From Notamacropus eugenii (lineage: Eukaryota > Chordata > Mammalia > Diprotodontia > Macropodidae), in contig NC_092875.1 in assembly GCF_028372415.1 (NCBI RefSeq), forward strand, positions 437,665,377 to 437,729,376: a stretch of DNA of 64,000 nucleotides, written 5' to 3'. The notes under the pieces were generated by a model that had not been told where the DNA came from, did no database searches, and saw only the letters and a list, made by a program, of their open reading frames with translations. Shown piece by piece: positions 10,603 to 21,759 of the stretch. The position numbers were made by a program, and so were the translations under genes. How positions within the stretch are numbered: the stretch's first letter is position 1; the number at the start of each line of letters is the position of its first letter.

Positions 10603-11849
10603 TTTTGTGACTAATCCTTCTTCTCAGTCCCTTGTAATCTAACTTCCTCCTCAACCACACTTATGAAACCTCTCTAAGAAGTCACTGGTGGCATCCTAAG
10701 TGTGGAATCCAGTGCCCTCACCTTAGTCATCACCTTCTCTGACCTCTATGCATCATTTAATACTCCTGAGAACTCTTGTCTTGATATGTTCTCCTCCTTT
10801 CATGTCAGAAGCACCACATTCTCTTCCTCTTCTTTCATTTTTAAGCATTCCTTCTTTGTCTCCTTCACTAGCACCTCATCCTCTTCCTAGATTTATTAGG
10901 CCAATGTTCCCCAAAGCTTTGTCTTTGGCTCTTCTCTTTCTCTGGATTTTCTCCTTTGTCAAAACCAATTACTTGTAGAATTCATGTACTATTTCAAGGC
11001 AGGTGACTTTAAAAATCTGTCTTTCTAGCCTCAACTTTTCATCTACACTTCAGACTAATAACTACTCCCTCAGTTTATACTCTGGCTATTATTGCTTCCT
11101 CACCCAAACTTTTCATGTTCAATCAATTCTTTTGTCGGGTCTAGGATTTCAAAAAAAAGGGAGACAAAGTTTCTTACGCAGTTGATCTAACTCACATTAC
11201 ATTTTTCCCTTTTGTTTATTGCTTCACCATGTTATTCAAACTTTATATTTTTCCATTCTTTGAACTGAAGCAAGATTTTTTGCTGTTCACTTTTTAAACT
11301 TTCTGCCCTACTACCCCTCTTCCTACTCTTCTACCACCTGTCAAAACTGAAGACCCTTTTTGGTCCTCAACTGTGGGGCAGGTTATCTATGAGACATTAC
11401 GGTGAGACTAAGGCAGAACTGACCTGGCTGACAATGATGCAGTGAGAATCTTCAAAGAGCTTCATCCCTCTATAACTAATCAGTCTCTAGAACTCCATCA
11501 ACTCTGCCACGACCATGAGAGCCAGAATAAAAGACTCACAGCTTCTTAAAAAAGCTTCTAAAAAAGCAACTCTTGTCCACTCCCCATCTCTTGCCCAGGA
11601 ATAGGTAAAATTAATCATACTTTTCTTACTGTAAAATCCAGGCCAATCTACTTCATTATAACTCCACTTGGACTCCCTAAGCTTCAATGATATAGGCTAC
11701 CTAGGCTGATGGACCTTTCCTGGCTACCACTTTCTGTTTTCTCATATTCATGCATATCAAAATCTATACCTCCTATAACCCTATCACATTCTGTGCTAAC
11801 CTCCCATCTTGCCTTCCAGAATCTCCATTCTTTTAATTTGCTCACTTCC

Positions 11850-12050
11850 CTTCATATAAGACTTCCTTCTTCCCTCACAAATTGCTGATGTATATTTTTG
11901 GTATTTAATTTTCTACATATGTGATCTTTTCCTTCAATAGACTATAAGTTCTAACAGGGGTAGGAACTGCTTGATTTTTGCTTTTGGATCTCCAGATACT
12001 AGTACAGTGACTGACATATAGTAGACACTAGCACTCACTGCTTACTAATT
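11850..12050 (+). mobile_element. L2 LINE 3' terminus
   Basis: 'aatagactataagttctaac', 'ttgcttttggatctccagat', 'agtacagtgactgacatata' and 'gtagacacta' follow the order of an L2 end on the plus strand. Confidence 0.55.
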
Positions 12051-12059
12051 TGCAGTCAA

Positions 12060-13330
12060 ATTGAAATGTATATTCTTCGTACTTTGTGTAACTGTATAAT
12101 GAAAGATAATTTTTTTTCAAGAGTATACCTGTTCTTTTTAAGATCAGGAGTAGCCGGCCTCTTGTTAACAAAAGACTGAAGAAAGTTATCCTTTTTGTCA
12201 TACTTATAACTTTTTAATAATATAAAAACTTGAGAAATTTCCAAATGTGACCACCTTTTCTCTTCAAACTTCATCATGGCTTTTCTTGTTGTTATTTTTC
12301 CTTGTCAGCACTCTAACTTGGTTGTAAAAGTCTTAGAATGTACCTGGTCTACTTTTTTCCTTTATTTTGGAGGTTTTATTTTATTTTTTGGGGGGGGTCT
12401 ATGTTTTCTTTTTCATCATGGCTAATATGGAGATGTTTTGCATGAATGCAAATACTTAATTTATATCAAAATGTTTGCCTTCTCAAAGAAGGGGGAGTGG
12501 AGGAAAGGAAGGAGGGAATTTGGACTTCAACACTTAAAAAAAAAGAATGTTAAAATTTTATATTTACATGTCATTAAGAAAAAATGTAGAAAAGAGAGAA
12601 AAGTATATGTTCAGTTTGTATCTGAAAAAGCTAAGCAAACAAATTATCTAAAGAGGATTTTTTTATGAAGACAAGAAGGGTTTTGTTTTTCCAGTGCCAA
12701 GTCACTGCAGTAACATCTGTTTAGTTATAAATAAAACCAACTGTGGAGTAACAGAGTTTGCTCATTACGACCCATCTATCCATTAGAGGAGAATATTAAG
12801 CCAACTTGGAATCAGTCATGTTGAATCCGTTTACTTTAATGAGGTATTTACTTGATGGAGGTTTTGACAAAAGATCCAAGACAAACTCTTGCCATGACTG
12901 GGATGATTATGATCTTGAAGTTATTAAAAGGGAAATCTGTAGTGGCTTGAGACCTAGCTTAGTGGAAGAAGGTACAGGCTAGAGATGAGTCACACTGTGA
13001 CAGGGTTTTGAGCTCCAGGAATCCTAAATGCATGTGAAAAGCCTTGTTTAATAAAAATCAGGAGAGTCTAATGTGAGATTGCCTCAGTCTCTTAGACAAC
13101 CTAAGATGTCTGTCTTTCTTTTCATGTTAGGTTCTTTGAAGGACCAAATTAAACACAATCAAAAAAGATTTTATTACACATCTGTGGAAATGATCATGAG
13201 AATACTTTATATTGGCATAGTTGTGATAACTTTCCTAGAGTGATATCAAGGATCTGATTTGATCTTTTCAGCATTTTCAAGAAACTACAAAATGTTTTTC
13301 AGTACTAGAAATTAAATATATAAAAGCAAC
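12060..13330. other. unassigned sequence
   Basis: I recognise no repeat, RNA or coding exon. The stretch is AT-rich with several A and T runs. Confidence 0.5.
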
Positions 13331-13345
13331 ATGATGTAATGTAGA

Positions 13346-13395
13346 TGTATCAAATGTGTGGCCTGTGGAATGCATGCAGCCCACAACACTCATGA
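13346..13395 (-). mobile_element. hAT-like transposon end fragment
   Basis: 'gtatcaaatgtgtggcctgt' followed by 'gcatgcagcccacaacact' resembles, in antisense, the terminal part of the hAT-type repeat at 9698. Only about 50 bases can be matched. Confidence 0.4.
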
Positions 13396-13419
13396 GATAT
13401 ACATTCCTATGTGAAGTGT

Positions 13420-13593
13420 CTTATATATTAAGTATATATCATATGCACATATATAAATATACCTGTATATATCATGATGTATGTGTATATATAATAATGT
13501 ATACCATGCCTTATATATGTGTGTATATGTATACATTGTTTTAACTAATTCCATGCCAATGTATACTGTATATATGCATATATAATATGATAG
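13420..13593. repeat. AT-rich TATA/TATG low-complexity stretch
   Basis: Repeated TATAT, TATAC and ATGTATAT strings lead directly into the GATA repeat. Confidence 0.7.
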
Positions 13594-13594
13594 G

Positions 13595-13649
<55 letters not shown>
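13594..13649. repeat. (GATA)n microsatellite, about 13-14 units
   Basis: An uninterrupted GATA tetranucleotide run. The isoleucine/serine/tyrosine-rich frames on the minus strand are by-products. Confidence 0.97.
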
Positions 13650-13654
13650 GGAAA

Positions 13655-15090
13655 TAGAATGGAGAAGAGAATATCTTCTGGGTATATAAGGACATGAAAT
13701 CCCTGATAAGCTGAAAAAGATGGAAAGGATCATGGCTGCTCCTGATGCCCACGACAAACCCCTCCTCACCTCTCCTTCTGTTGGGCACAGCAGGGGTGAG
13801 TCCATTTGCCTAGCATAAGAACAATTTTATCTAAAGCTCTGGGGAAGCACCAGAGAATCCTCTCCTACTTTTGCTATTCTTGTGGGTAGTGAACCAAGAC
13901 CCCTTATTTCTCTGACTGCCCCACCTTCGCCAGGCTGCCAGGGAGCTACTATCAGATCTATCTCCTCTCATTCTTGCATCTTATTGTCATGGTGTGAGGA
14001 AAAATTAATTTCTTGTAATTTATTTTTTAAAATATTTGATTCTTACATTGGTTACAAAATAAAATGGAAAGGAAAATAAAGACAAATACACTAATAAAAT
14101 ATACCTGTAAGATATATGTATATATAAATATATATACAGACACATGTGTGTATGACTTTATCTGTGATTTAATTAAAAAAGAGATCTCCCAAATGAGGAC
14201 ATGTAATCTGATGGATGGTATTTTCTTTGCAACTTACACTCTTATGTAGTTTCCTATAGACCTAGAGGATATGTAAGTCACCCAGGGTAACATAACCACT
14301 ATGCGTCAAATTCAGCACTTGAACTCAGATCTTCCTGGCTATAACATATAAAAAAATCACTATGGTAAAGTTAGATCTGACATTAGGAAAACAGCAAATA
14401 CAGTGAATACAGTATTAACAAATAAAAATTTTAAATTCATATAATTTTATGAAGAGATTATGAAAAAAAGAGCCTTCCTTTCCAAGTCTGCTTGGCGGTG
14501 ACAGCAAGAACTGTTGCTTTTTTGTGCTGCCACCGAGGAGATTGGGGTAATATTTTGGTGGACTGTAGCTAGATACCTTAGCCTCCTCCTCCACATTCAC
14601 CCTTGCCTCCTCTCCACCTCCAAATTAACACCATAGAGTCTAGAACTACTTTGCCATGACTTTTTATCATCAAGTCATATAGATACCTAACCCAGAATAC
14701 AAACTGCCCTCTACTCCAAGGTGATAAAAATGACCAATAAATCAATATCTAGCCTGAGATCAGATCTGTTTTTGCTGAAAGGGGGTGCCTATATCACCGT
14801 CATCCTATCTCCATGACCACCTACCCTTTCACCATTCATTAAGCTGAACCAACATTGGACTAGTTCTGGACCTAGCCTCAGGGAGGAGAAAGTAAAATCA
14901 CCCTTTCAGTGATTCAGACTTGAGGACTGCCTAGGCAAAACTGCCCTTCTCCTGCTTCGATTTCCTACTCTCTCATCCCTTCCTCACTCAGTCCTAATCT
15001 TGAGCGACTCCTTATCCATTAGCTCTTTCTCTGATGCCTATAAATAGAGCCAGAATTTACCCAGTCTAAAGCAGCAATAATTTTCTACTT
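13655..15090. other. unassigned sequence
   Basis: I see no gene here. Around 14255-14340 there is a weak MIR-like string ('tgaactcagatcttcctggc'). The rest is not recognised. Confidence 0.45.
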
Positions 15091-15094
15091 GACC

Positions 15095-15630
15095 TTGCCT
15101 CTTCATTGTTCAGGAAACAACATTGGTTTCCTATTACTTCTGGATAAAATACAAATTCTGTCATTTGAAGCCCTTTACAATATGGCACTAAGCTGATTTT
15201 CTCGATTAATTTCACTTTATTTCTTCTCATATGCTACACATTTTAGCTGACATGGTCTGTTTACTTTTCTGTATGTGACCTTCCATTTTCTGACTTTGTG
15301 CCTGATGCATGGGTACATCCTTGTGTAAAATTTTCTTCCCCCCCTTCCTCGTCATTTCTTAGAATCCCAAGCTTCGTTTAAGGTATAGTTTAAGTGCCAC
15401 CATTTACACAGTCTTTTTAAACCCTCCCTCCATTATTTCAAATTATTTGTGTGTACTTTCTATAAATATTTTAGATAATAATCTGGGTACATATTGTTGC
15501 CTCCTCATGGAATGTAAGCTCCATGAGGGAAGAGACTATTTTCAATTTTTGTCTTTGTATCGCCAGCACTTTGCAGTGTCTGGAACATAATAGGTACTTT
15601 ATAAATGTTGAGTAAATTGAACTCTTGAAT
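15095..15630 (+). mobile_element. L2 LINE 3' end
   Basis: The plus strand shows 'ggataaaatacaaattctgt', 'gaagccctttacaatatggc', 'aatgtaagctccatgaggga', 'tttgtatcgccagcactttg' and 'cataataggtactttataaa', in the order of an L2 3' end, including the terminal block. It is old and diverged. Confidence 0.7.
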
Positions 15631-16165
15631 TTAATTAAATTATAGTACTCACTTATGTCTTAAAAAAGCACTTAAATATAGGAATGGAAGTGTATTTCCT
15701 AAATGTGATTAAAAAAGCAAACCTCATGACATCTAAAACCTTTATATTATTTGTAGATTATAAACATGTGTGTATATATATACTTTTATATGTAAGCACA
15801 CACATGTGATAAATACATGTACACTCATATAAATACATATAAAAATAGTGGTAAGGCAAGGATGAGCACTGCCTCTATTATTAATTGGCATGCTATCCAA
15901 AGCAATAAGAGAAGAAAAAGGAAATAAGGGAATAAACATAGGCAAAGTTACAACCTTATCTCTATTTATAGAGAATTAGATGGTTTAATTAGAGAGTTCT
16001 GAGAAATTATAAAAGTACTGAATCAACACAATAATTCAGTAACATAGCAAGATAAAAAATGGAGTAATCAGCATTTCTGCACTTTGCTAACAAAAAGTAG
16101 GAGGGAGAGAAAAGAAAGGGAATTTCACTTGAAATAAAACAAAATGAATAAAACTATTATTTTCA

Positions 16166-16240
16166 GTCAGTTGGTCAATAAAAACTTATTAAGTGTCTAT
16201 TATGTCCAGGCACTATGCTAAGTGCTGTTTTATGGGAGTT
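16166..16240 (-). mobile_element. L2 LINE 3' tail, antisense, inside an L1
   Basis: 'aacttattaagtgtctatta' and 'ggcactatgctaagtgctg' form a short antisense L2 tail that interrupts the L1 ORF2 text. Confidence 0.5.
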
Positions 16241-16430
16241 CATCTATTTATACGCATACAACTATGCAACAGTTGTTCTTATACAGGAAAGTAAGATCCA
16301 AGTTATTGATGAAAGATTCAATCTTCACTACTGAGACACCAAAATAATAAAGTATAATAATAATGCTCAAATTATACTATAAATTTAGTGCCATAATAAT
16401 CAAACTATGAGAGATACTTTTTTAGAATTA

Positions 16431-16444
16431 CACATACACACACA

Positions 16445-16488
<44 letters not shown>
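16431..16488. repeat. (CA)n microsatellite
   Basis: A CA dinucleotide run with two TA interruptions. Confidence 0.97.
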
Positions 16489-16491
<3 letters not shown>

Positions 16492-18135
16492 AACCTTCAT
16501 TTGGAGGAATACAAAATCAGGGATATCAAAAGCATAATTGAAAAAGCTAGAATGACTGTGACAATGTTACTAGATCTATATTACAAAGTAGCAATTGTCA
16601 AAATCTGCTACTGGTTAAAAAAAAATTAAAGTCAATCAAAAAATATGCTAGACAATGAAGACAAAATAAATGTACATCCAAATCTAATGTTCAATAAACT
16701 CAAAAAATGGAAACTACTGGGGAATGGACAGTTTATTCATTAAGAGCCTCAAAGCAATCTTGATGGTAATCTGATGGAAAATAGATTTTACTAGGATCTC
16801 CATATCCTATACAACAATTAACTTCATATAGTTCAGCAAACTAAAAATAAAAATCACACCATTAACAAGTTTGAGGAGAGTTAAAACTTATTTTCTCACA
16901 ATTGTAGAGAAAGGAAGAATTCGTATGTAGTCATCTTATAGAAGACATTACAAAAAACAAAACAGATAATCTTGATATTATAAAAAAAATTAAAAACTTT
17001 TGCATGAATTATCAATACAGATAAAGGAAGTACATGGACTGGGAAAAAATTTTGCATAAACTGTCTCTAAATGTCTGAGACCCAAAGTCTACAGGGAAAT
17101 GATATGCATCAATAAAATTCAAAGCTATTCCTCCAATAGACAAACGGTCAAAGGGGATAGACAGTTTTCAAAGTCAGAAATATTGACTGTCATCCATCTG
17201 ATAAACTGCTCAAAATTGCTAAAAAGCAGATAAATGCAAATTAAAATAAATCCAAGGTACTACTTCACCTCATCAAGCAAAGATGGGAGAACTGTGGGAA
17301 GACAGACATAGCTCATTATTACCAAGTTATGAACTGGTTCAAATATTTTGGAGAATAATTTATCATTATACAATGCACAATTTTATCCTTACCTTTTCCC
17401 TAGAGATCCAATACTGTTCTACCTTATGAAGGTTATTGATAGCAAGAAAAGTCCTTTGTGGATGAAAATATATTATTCATGATAACAAAAAGCTGAAAAA
17501 GATATTTGCACAACTACTGAATAGGTGAACTGTCTATGCTTTATAAAGGTTACAGAATATTACTATACTGTAAAGAATGCAGAATATGTAAAACCCAGAG
17601 AAAGATTTGGGCAAAGTGATTTGGGCTGAAGAAAGAAAAGCCAAAATGACCACACCAAAGCAAATAAAGACAATATTAACACTATATTAAATAAATGAAA
17701 GAAAATGGGTAGTACTATACTGTGTCATCAAACCTAAAGTGCACATCCCTCCTTTCTGTCCACATTTAGTGAACTACAAAAATGCAAGACGATGTGTAAT
17801 ATCAGGTGCAATCTCACTATTGGGAGGTTTTACTTAACCATTTTCAGGGGAAATTTAATGGAGGGTGTTGTTCCTCCTTGGGAAGTGTGTCTTAAGTCAA
17901 AACAAAATATATTCATCTCTGACAAATAAATAATTGTGATGATTTTTATCATCATAAGAAAGATTCCAGAAATTATTTTTCCTTTTTACCACAGCTGACC
18001 CAACACTTTGGGGATCTATTGACTTTAAAACTCTCTCTCTTTGGTGCTGCTGTATCTCCTTCTCCTGGTCTCTGTCAGGGTTCCAGTTCCCACTTTCCCT
18101 TGGGGCTTTCCATGGAGAACAAAGTAGGCAGTGAT

Positions 18136-18151
18136 GTCCCTTAGGATTTTC
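18136..18151. repeat. target-site duplication, left copy (HAL1-1)
   Basis: GTCCCTTAGGATTTTC occurs here and, without any mismatch, at 21092-21107. Between the two copies lies one HAL1. A perfect 16-bp duplication is the hallmark of target-primed reverse transcription. Confidence 0.95.
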
Positions 18152-18984
18152 TTTCTTTTTTTTTATTTAATTAAGTTTATTTATTTAACTTTTAACATTC
18201 ATTTTCACAAAATTTTGGGTTACAAATTTTCTCCCCTTTTTTCCCCTCCCCCCCCCAAACACCAAGCATTCTAATTACCCCTATAACCAATCTGCTCTCT
18301 CTTCTATCATCCCTCTCTGCCCTTGTCTCCGTCTTCTCTTTTGTCCTGTAGGGCCAGATAGCTTTCTATACCCCTTTACCTGTATTTCTTATTTCCTAGT
18401 GGCAAGAACATTACTCGACAGTTGATCCCAACACTTTGAGTTCCAACTTCTTTACCTCCCTCCCTCCCCACCCCTTCCCTTTGGAAGGCAAGCAATTCAA
18501 TATAGGCCAAATCTGTGTAGTTTTGCAAATGACTTCCATAATAGTTGTGTTGTATAGGACTAACTATATTTCCTTCCATCCTATCCTGTACCCCATTACT
18601 TCTATTCTCTTTTGATCCTATCCCTCCCCATGAGTGTCGACCTTGAATTGCCTCTCCTCCCCATGCCCTCCCTTCTATCATCCCCCCCACCCTGCTTGTC
18701 CCCTTATCCCCCACTTTCCTGTATTGTGAGATAGGTTTTCCTACCAAAATGAGTGTGCATTTTATTCTTTCCTTTAGTGGAATGTGATGAGAGTAAACTT
18801 CATGTTTTTCTCTCACCTCCCCTCATTATCCCTCCACTAATGAGTCTTTTGCTTGCCTCTTTTATGAGAGATAATTTGCTCCATTCAATTTCTCCCTTTC
18901 TCCTCCCAATATATTTCTCTCTCACTGCTTGATTTCATTTTTTTTTAAGATATGATCCCATCCTCTTCAATTCACTCTGTGCAC

Positions 18985-19032
18985 TCTGTCTCTATGTATG
19001 TGTGCATGTGTGCATGTGTATGTGTGTGTACT
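18985..19032. repeat. TG/TA microsatellite in HAL1 3' region
   Basis: A mixed TATG, TGTG and TGCA run. It lies at the same place in the element as the long TG run of the HAL1 at 60358-60414. Confidence 0.85.
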
Positions 19033-19164
19033 CCCACCCAGTACCCAGATACTGAAATGTTTCAAGAGTTACAAATATTGTCTTTCCATGTAGGAATGTA
19101 AACAGTTCAGCTTTAGTAAGTCCCTTATGACTTCTCTTTGCTGTTCACCTTTTCATGGTTCTCT

Positions 19165-20251
19165 TCATTCTTGTGTTTGAAAGTCAAATTTTCTTTTCAG
19201 CTCTGGTCTTTTCATCAAGAATACTTGAAAATCCTCTATTTCATTGAAAGACCAATTTTTCCCCTGAAGTATTATACTCAGTTTTGCTGGGTAGGTGATT
19301 CTTGGTTTTAGTCCTAGTTCCTTTGACTTCTGGAATATCCTATTGCATGCTCTTCGATCCCTTAATGTAGAGGCTGCTAGATCTTGTGTTATCCTGATTG
19401 TATTTCCACAATACTTGAATTGTTTCTTTCTAGCTGCTTGCAATATTTTCTCTTTGACCTGGGAACTCTGGAATTTGGCCACAACGTTCCTAGGAGTTTC
19501 TCTTTTTGGATCTCTTTCATGCGGTGTTCTGTGGATTCCTTGAATATTTATTTTGCCCTCTGGTTCTAGAACCTCAGGGCAGTTTTCCTTGATAATTTCA
19601 TGAAAGATGATGTCTAGGCTTTTTTTGATCATGGCTTTCAGGTAGGCCCATAATTTTTAAGTTGTCTCTGCTGGATCTATTTTCCAGCTCAGTTGTTTTT
19701 CTAATGAGATATTTCACATTATCTTCCATTTTTCCATTCTTCTGTCTTTGTTCTGTGATTTCTTGGTTTTGGAAAAAGTCATTAGCCTCCATCTGTGCCA
19801 TTTTAATTTTGAAAGAAGTATTTTGTTCAATGAGCTTTTGAATCTCCTTTTCCATTTGGCTAATTCTGCTTTTGAAAGCATTCTTCTCCTCATTGGCTTT
19901 TTGAACCTCTTTTGCCAATTGAGTTAGGCTAGTTTTCAAGGTGTTAATTTCTTCAACATTTTTTTGGGTCTCCTTTAGCAGGGAGCTGATCTGCTTTTCA
20001 TGCTTTTCTTTCATCTCTCTCATTTCTCTTCCCAGTTTTTCCTCCACCTCTCTAACTTGATTTTCAAAATTCTTTTTGAGCTCTTCCATGGCCTGAGGCC
20101 ATTGGGTGGGCTGGAACACAGAATCCTTGATTTCTGTGTCTTTTCCTGATGGTAAGCATTGTTCTTCCTCATCAGAAAGGAAGGGAGGAAATGCCTGTTC
20201 TCCAAGAAAGTAGCCTTCTATAGTCTTATTTCTTTTCCCTTTTCTGGGCAT
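19165..20251 (-). pseudogene. HAL1 ORF1 (L1 ORF1p-like RNA-binding protein), one frameshift
   Basis: About 360 codons from ATG at 20251 (MPRKGKRNKTIEGYF) to a TGA at 19165. L1 ORF1p of other mammals has roughly 340-380 residues. Residues ~50-170 form a long heptad coiled coil rich in K, E and Q, the trimerising part. From ~180 comes the RRM (ENRSSRDNLKIMGLPE, then DIIFHEIIKENCPEVL). The C-terminal domain follows (FKYCGNTIRITQDLAASTLR). L1 ORF1p binds its own RNA as a trimer in the cytoplasm. The only clear break is near 19620. Compared with the sister copy at 59310, two bases are missing after the A run in the SHDQKKS codons, so the second part reads in another frame (19632-19165). Otherwise the frame is open. 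Confidence 0.85.
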
Positions 20252-20630
20252 TTTCCCAGCCAGTGACTTGACCTCTGAATATTCTCCTCACACCCACCTC
20301 GCCTCCTGATCCTCCCAGCCAGCATTTGGGGACTGAGATTCAAATGCTGCTTCCAGCCTTAGGGCTTTTGGCGGGGGCAGGACTGCTATTCAGTATGAGA
20401 TTATGTTCAGGTGGTCAGGTGGGGGCAGGGCCACCTCTCAGGCTCAGTTCCCTCAGGGGTTTTATGCACAGACCTTCCACAATGGACCCAGGCTCCCGCC
20501 CACTTGGGGAGCCCTGGTCTGCCGCCGCCTCTCAGCTTCTACCTCCCGGGGGGGGGCCTGAATTATGGGGGTACCCCACTCCCCTCTCGACCCGCCAAAG
20601 AGACTCTCTCAGCGACCCCCGTCACCTGTA

Positions 20631-20951
20631 GGTGGAGGGACTTGTGCGGCCGCTGGAGATCCCATCCCTGAAGCCTGCTCGGATCTGTTTCTCTCGGTGC
20701 TGCGGCCGTGGCCGCGGCAGGTCTGGGCTGGGCTCCACGTCTGCAGCGCAACGGACCTTTTGCAAGAGGTTTGCAGGTCCCTCTGTGGGTGGAGGGACCC
20801 GCGTGGCCGCTGGAGATCCCGTCCCTGAAGCCCGCTCGGATCTTTTCCTCTTGGTGCCACGGCCGCGGCAGGGCTGCACTCAGCTCCCAGTCCTGGCGCC
20901 CAGTCCACAGAGCAAAGGACCCCCCGCAAGAGGTTTGCAGGTCCCTCTGGA
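20631..20951 (-). repeat. GC-rich tandem duplication in HAL1 5' region (2 units of ~160 bp)
   Basis: Unit one starts with GGTGGAGGGA at 20631 and unit two with the same string at 20788. Both carry CGCTGGAGATCCC, CCTGAAGC, GGCCGCGGCAGG and end in GCAAGAGGTTTGCAGGTCCC (first near 20763, second near 20927). The units are CpG-rich in an otherwise AT-rich window. The position, directly upstream of ORF1 in the element's own orientation, suggests promoter monomers like those of rodent L1s. That role is inference. Confidence 0.85.
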
Positions 20952-21075
20952 ACAGAAATCTCCCTCACTCCAATATTCTGTGGCCTCTGGTTGCAGAATT
21001 CACCATGAGTTACTCCCCTGTAGCCGTTCTATGGGTTGTGGGTTCGGAGCTATGTGTATGTGCGTCTTTCTACTC

Positions 21076-21091
21076 CGCCATCTTGGCTCCC
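21076..21091 (-). promoter_or_regulatory. YY1-like site at HAL1 5' end
   Basis: Antisense CCGCCATCTTGGC reads GCCAAGATGGCGG on the element's sense strand, within the first 15 bases. In human L1 a YY1 site at this position sets the transcription start. Related strings occur at several other L1 5' ends in this window. Confidence 0.6.
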
Positions 21092-21107
21092 GTCCCTTAG
21101 GATTTTC
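21092..21107. repeat. target-site duplication, right copy (HAL1-1)
   Basis: Identical to 18136-18151 over 16 bases. Confidence 0.95.
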
Positions 21108-21109
21108 AT

Positions 21110-21755
21110 GGGGAGGGACCAGAGAATGGAGGTGACAGTAGCCAGACTCTTGGGGTCTAGGGAACGCTTCCCTCTCATCATCTTCTTTTGACTTGGAGGA
21201 CTTTGGGAAGGAGGAAGATGCTCATCTTTTTTTATCCCTTATTCTAGTACCCTGCCTTGAATATAGCAAGCCGCAAAGAAATATTTATTACATTAAACTG
21301 AAAGAGTTTTTTGTTTTGTTGGTTATTTTGCATTCAGTCTAATGCAACTTTTACATGGCTCTCAGAGATCACAGGGAGAATTAACTTTTTTGAAGGACTA
21401 CTAAGGGCGATGCTGCTACACTTGTCAAATTTTGCTTAAAACAGTTAGTATTTGCAAGGCATTGCAGAATAAATATTCTATTGTGGCCTATCTGCTCGTT
21501 TTGGTGTTTAATTCCATATACATGATGCTTTAGAAATGTAAATGAAGTTTTATTTATAACTTGGTGGACATGTCTATTACTTTTTACGATCCTAAAAGAC
21601 AAAATGTTATAATCAGGACCATCCCTAGAGAGATAAGACTTGGTTAAAATCATAGTATGAGAGTCCTCCTAATCCCCCTTTAGAATGTTTGTTTAGGTGA
21701 AAGCTGATTAAAATTAAACTAAAGGACAGTTTTGATAAACAAAACCTAGAACATG
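21110..21755. other. unassigned sequence
   Basis: No gene or repeat is recognised. The 90-codon minus frame (21381-21653) has no recognisable features. Confidence 0.45.
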
Positions 21756-21759
21756 ATAT

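Larger units (their letters stand above)
10060..11230 (+). mobile_element. L2 LINE ORF2 region, split by an L1 3' end
   Basis: The pyrimidine-rich plus strand follows the L2 reverse-transcriptase text: 'cagtcccttgtaatctaact', 'tctctgacctctatgcatca', 'ttaatactcctgagaactct', then 'ttgtctttggctcttctctt'. It is interrupted at about 10263-10602 by an L1 3' end. Stops and indels destroy the protein. Confidence 0.55.
15846..17705 (+). mobile_element. old L1 LINE, ORF2 second half, plus strand
   Basis: Translation in pieces gives a diverged form of the L1 '[12 protein letters not shown]' block near 15850-15890. It is followed by 'AIREEKGNKGINIGK', and near 17140-17260 by 'QTVKGDRQFSKSEI', the L1 ORF2 C-terminal text. 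The copy is 5'-truncated, has many stops and indels, contains an L2 tail fragment (about 16166-16240) and a CA microsatellite, and is clearly older than the minus-strand L1s. Confidence 0.7.
18152..21091 (-). mobile_element. HAL1 (half-L1) retrotransposon, full length
   Basis: A 2.94-kb minus-strand element lies between perfect 16-bp target duplications. In sense order it has a 5' end GGGAGCCAAGATGGCGGAGT (antisense, ending at 21091), a GC-rich 5' region with a tandem repeat, one ORF resembling L1 ORF1 (20251 to 19165), about 1 kb of 3' region and a T-rich (poly-A) end at 18152-18185. No ORF2, endonuclease or reverse transcriptase text is present. HAL1s are known nonautonomous L1 derivatives that must borrow L1 enzymes. 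The intact duplication and nearly open ORF1 point to a fairly young insertion. Confidence 0.9.

Noticed and set aside
13390-13805. Two frames of 86 and 132 codons with repeated IYLS
   Set aside because: Translation of the GATA microsatellite in two frames.
18376-18816. 146-codon minus-strand frame
   Set aside because: It lies in the purine-rich 3' region of HAL1-1, downstream of the ORF1 stop. The sister copies have no equivalent open frame.
20632-21135. 167-codon plus-strand frame and several overlapping frames over the HAL1 5' region
   Set aside because: They lie antisense to the GC-rich HAL1 5' region, where stop codons are rare by composition. No protein family features, and several frames are open at once.
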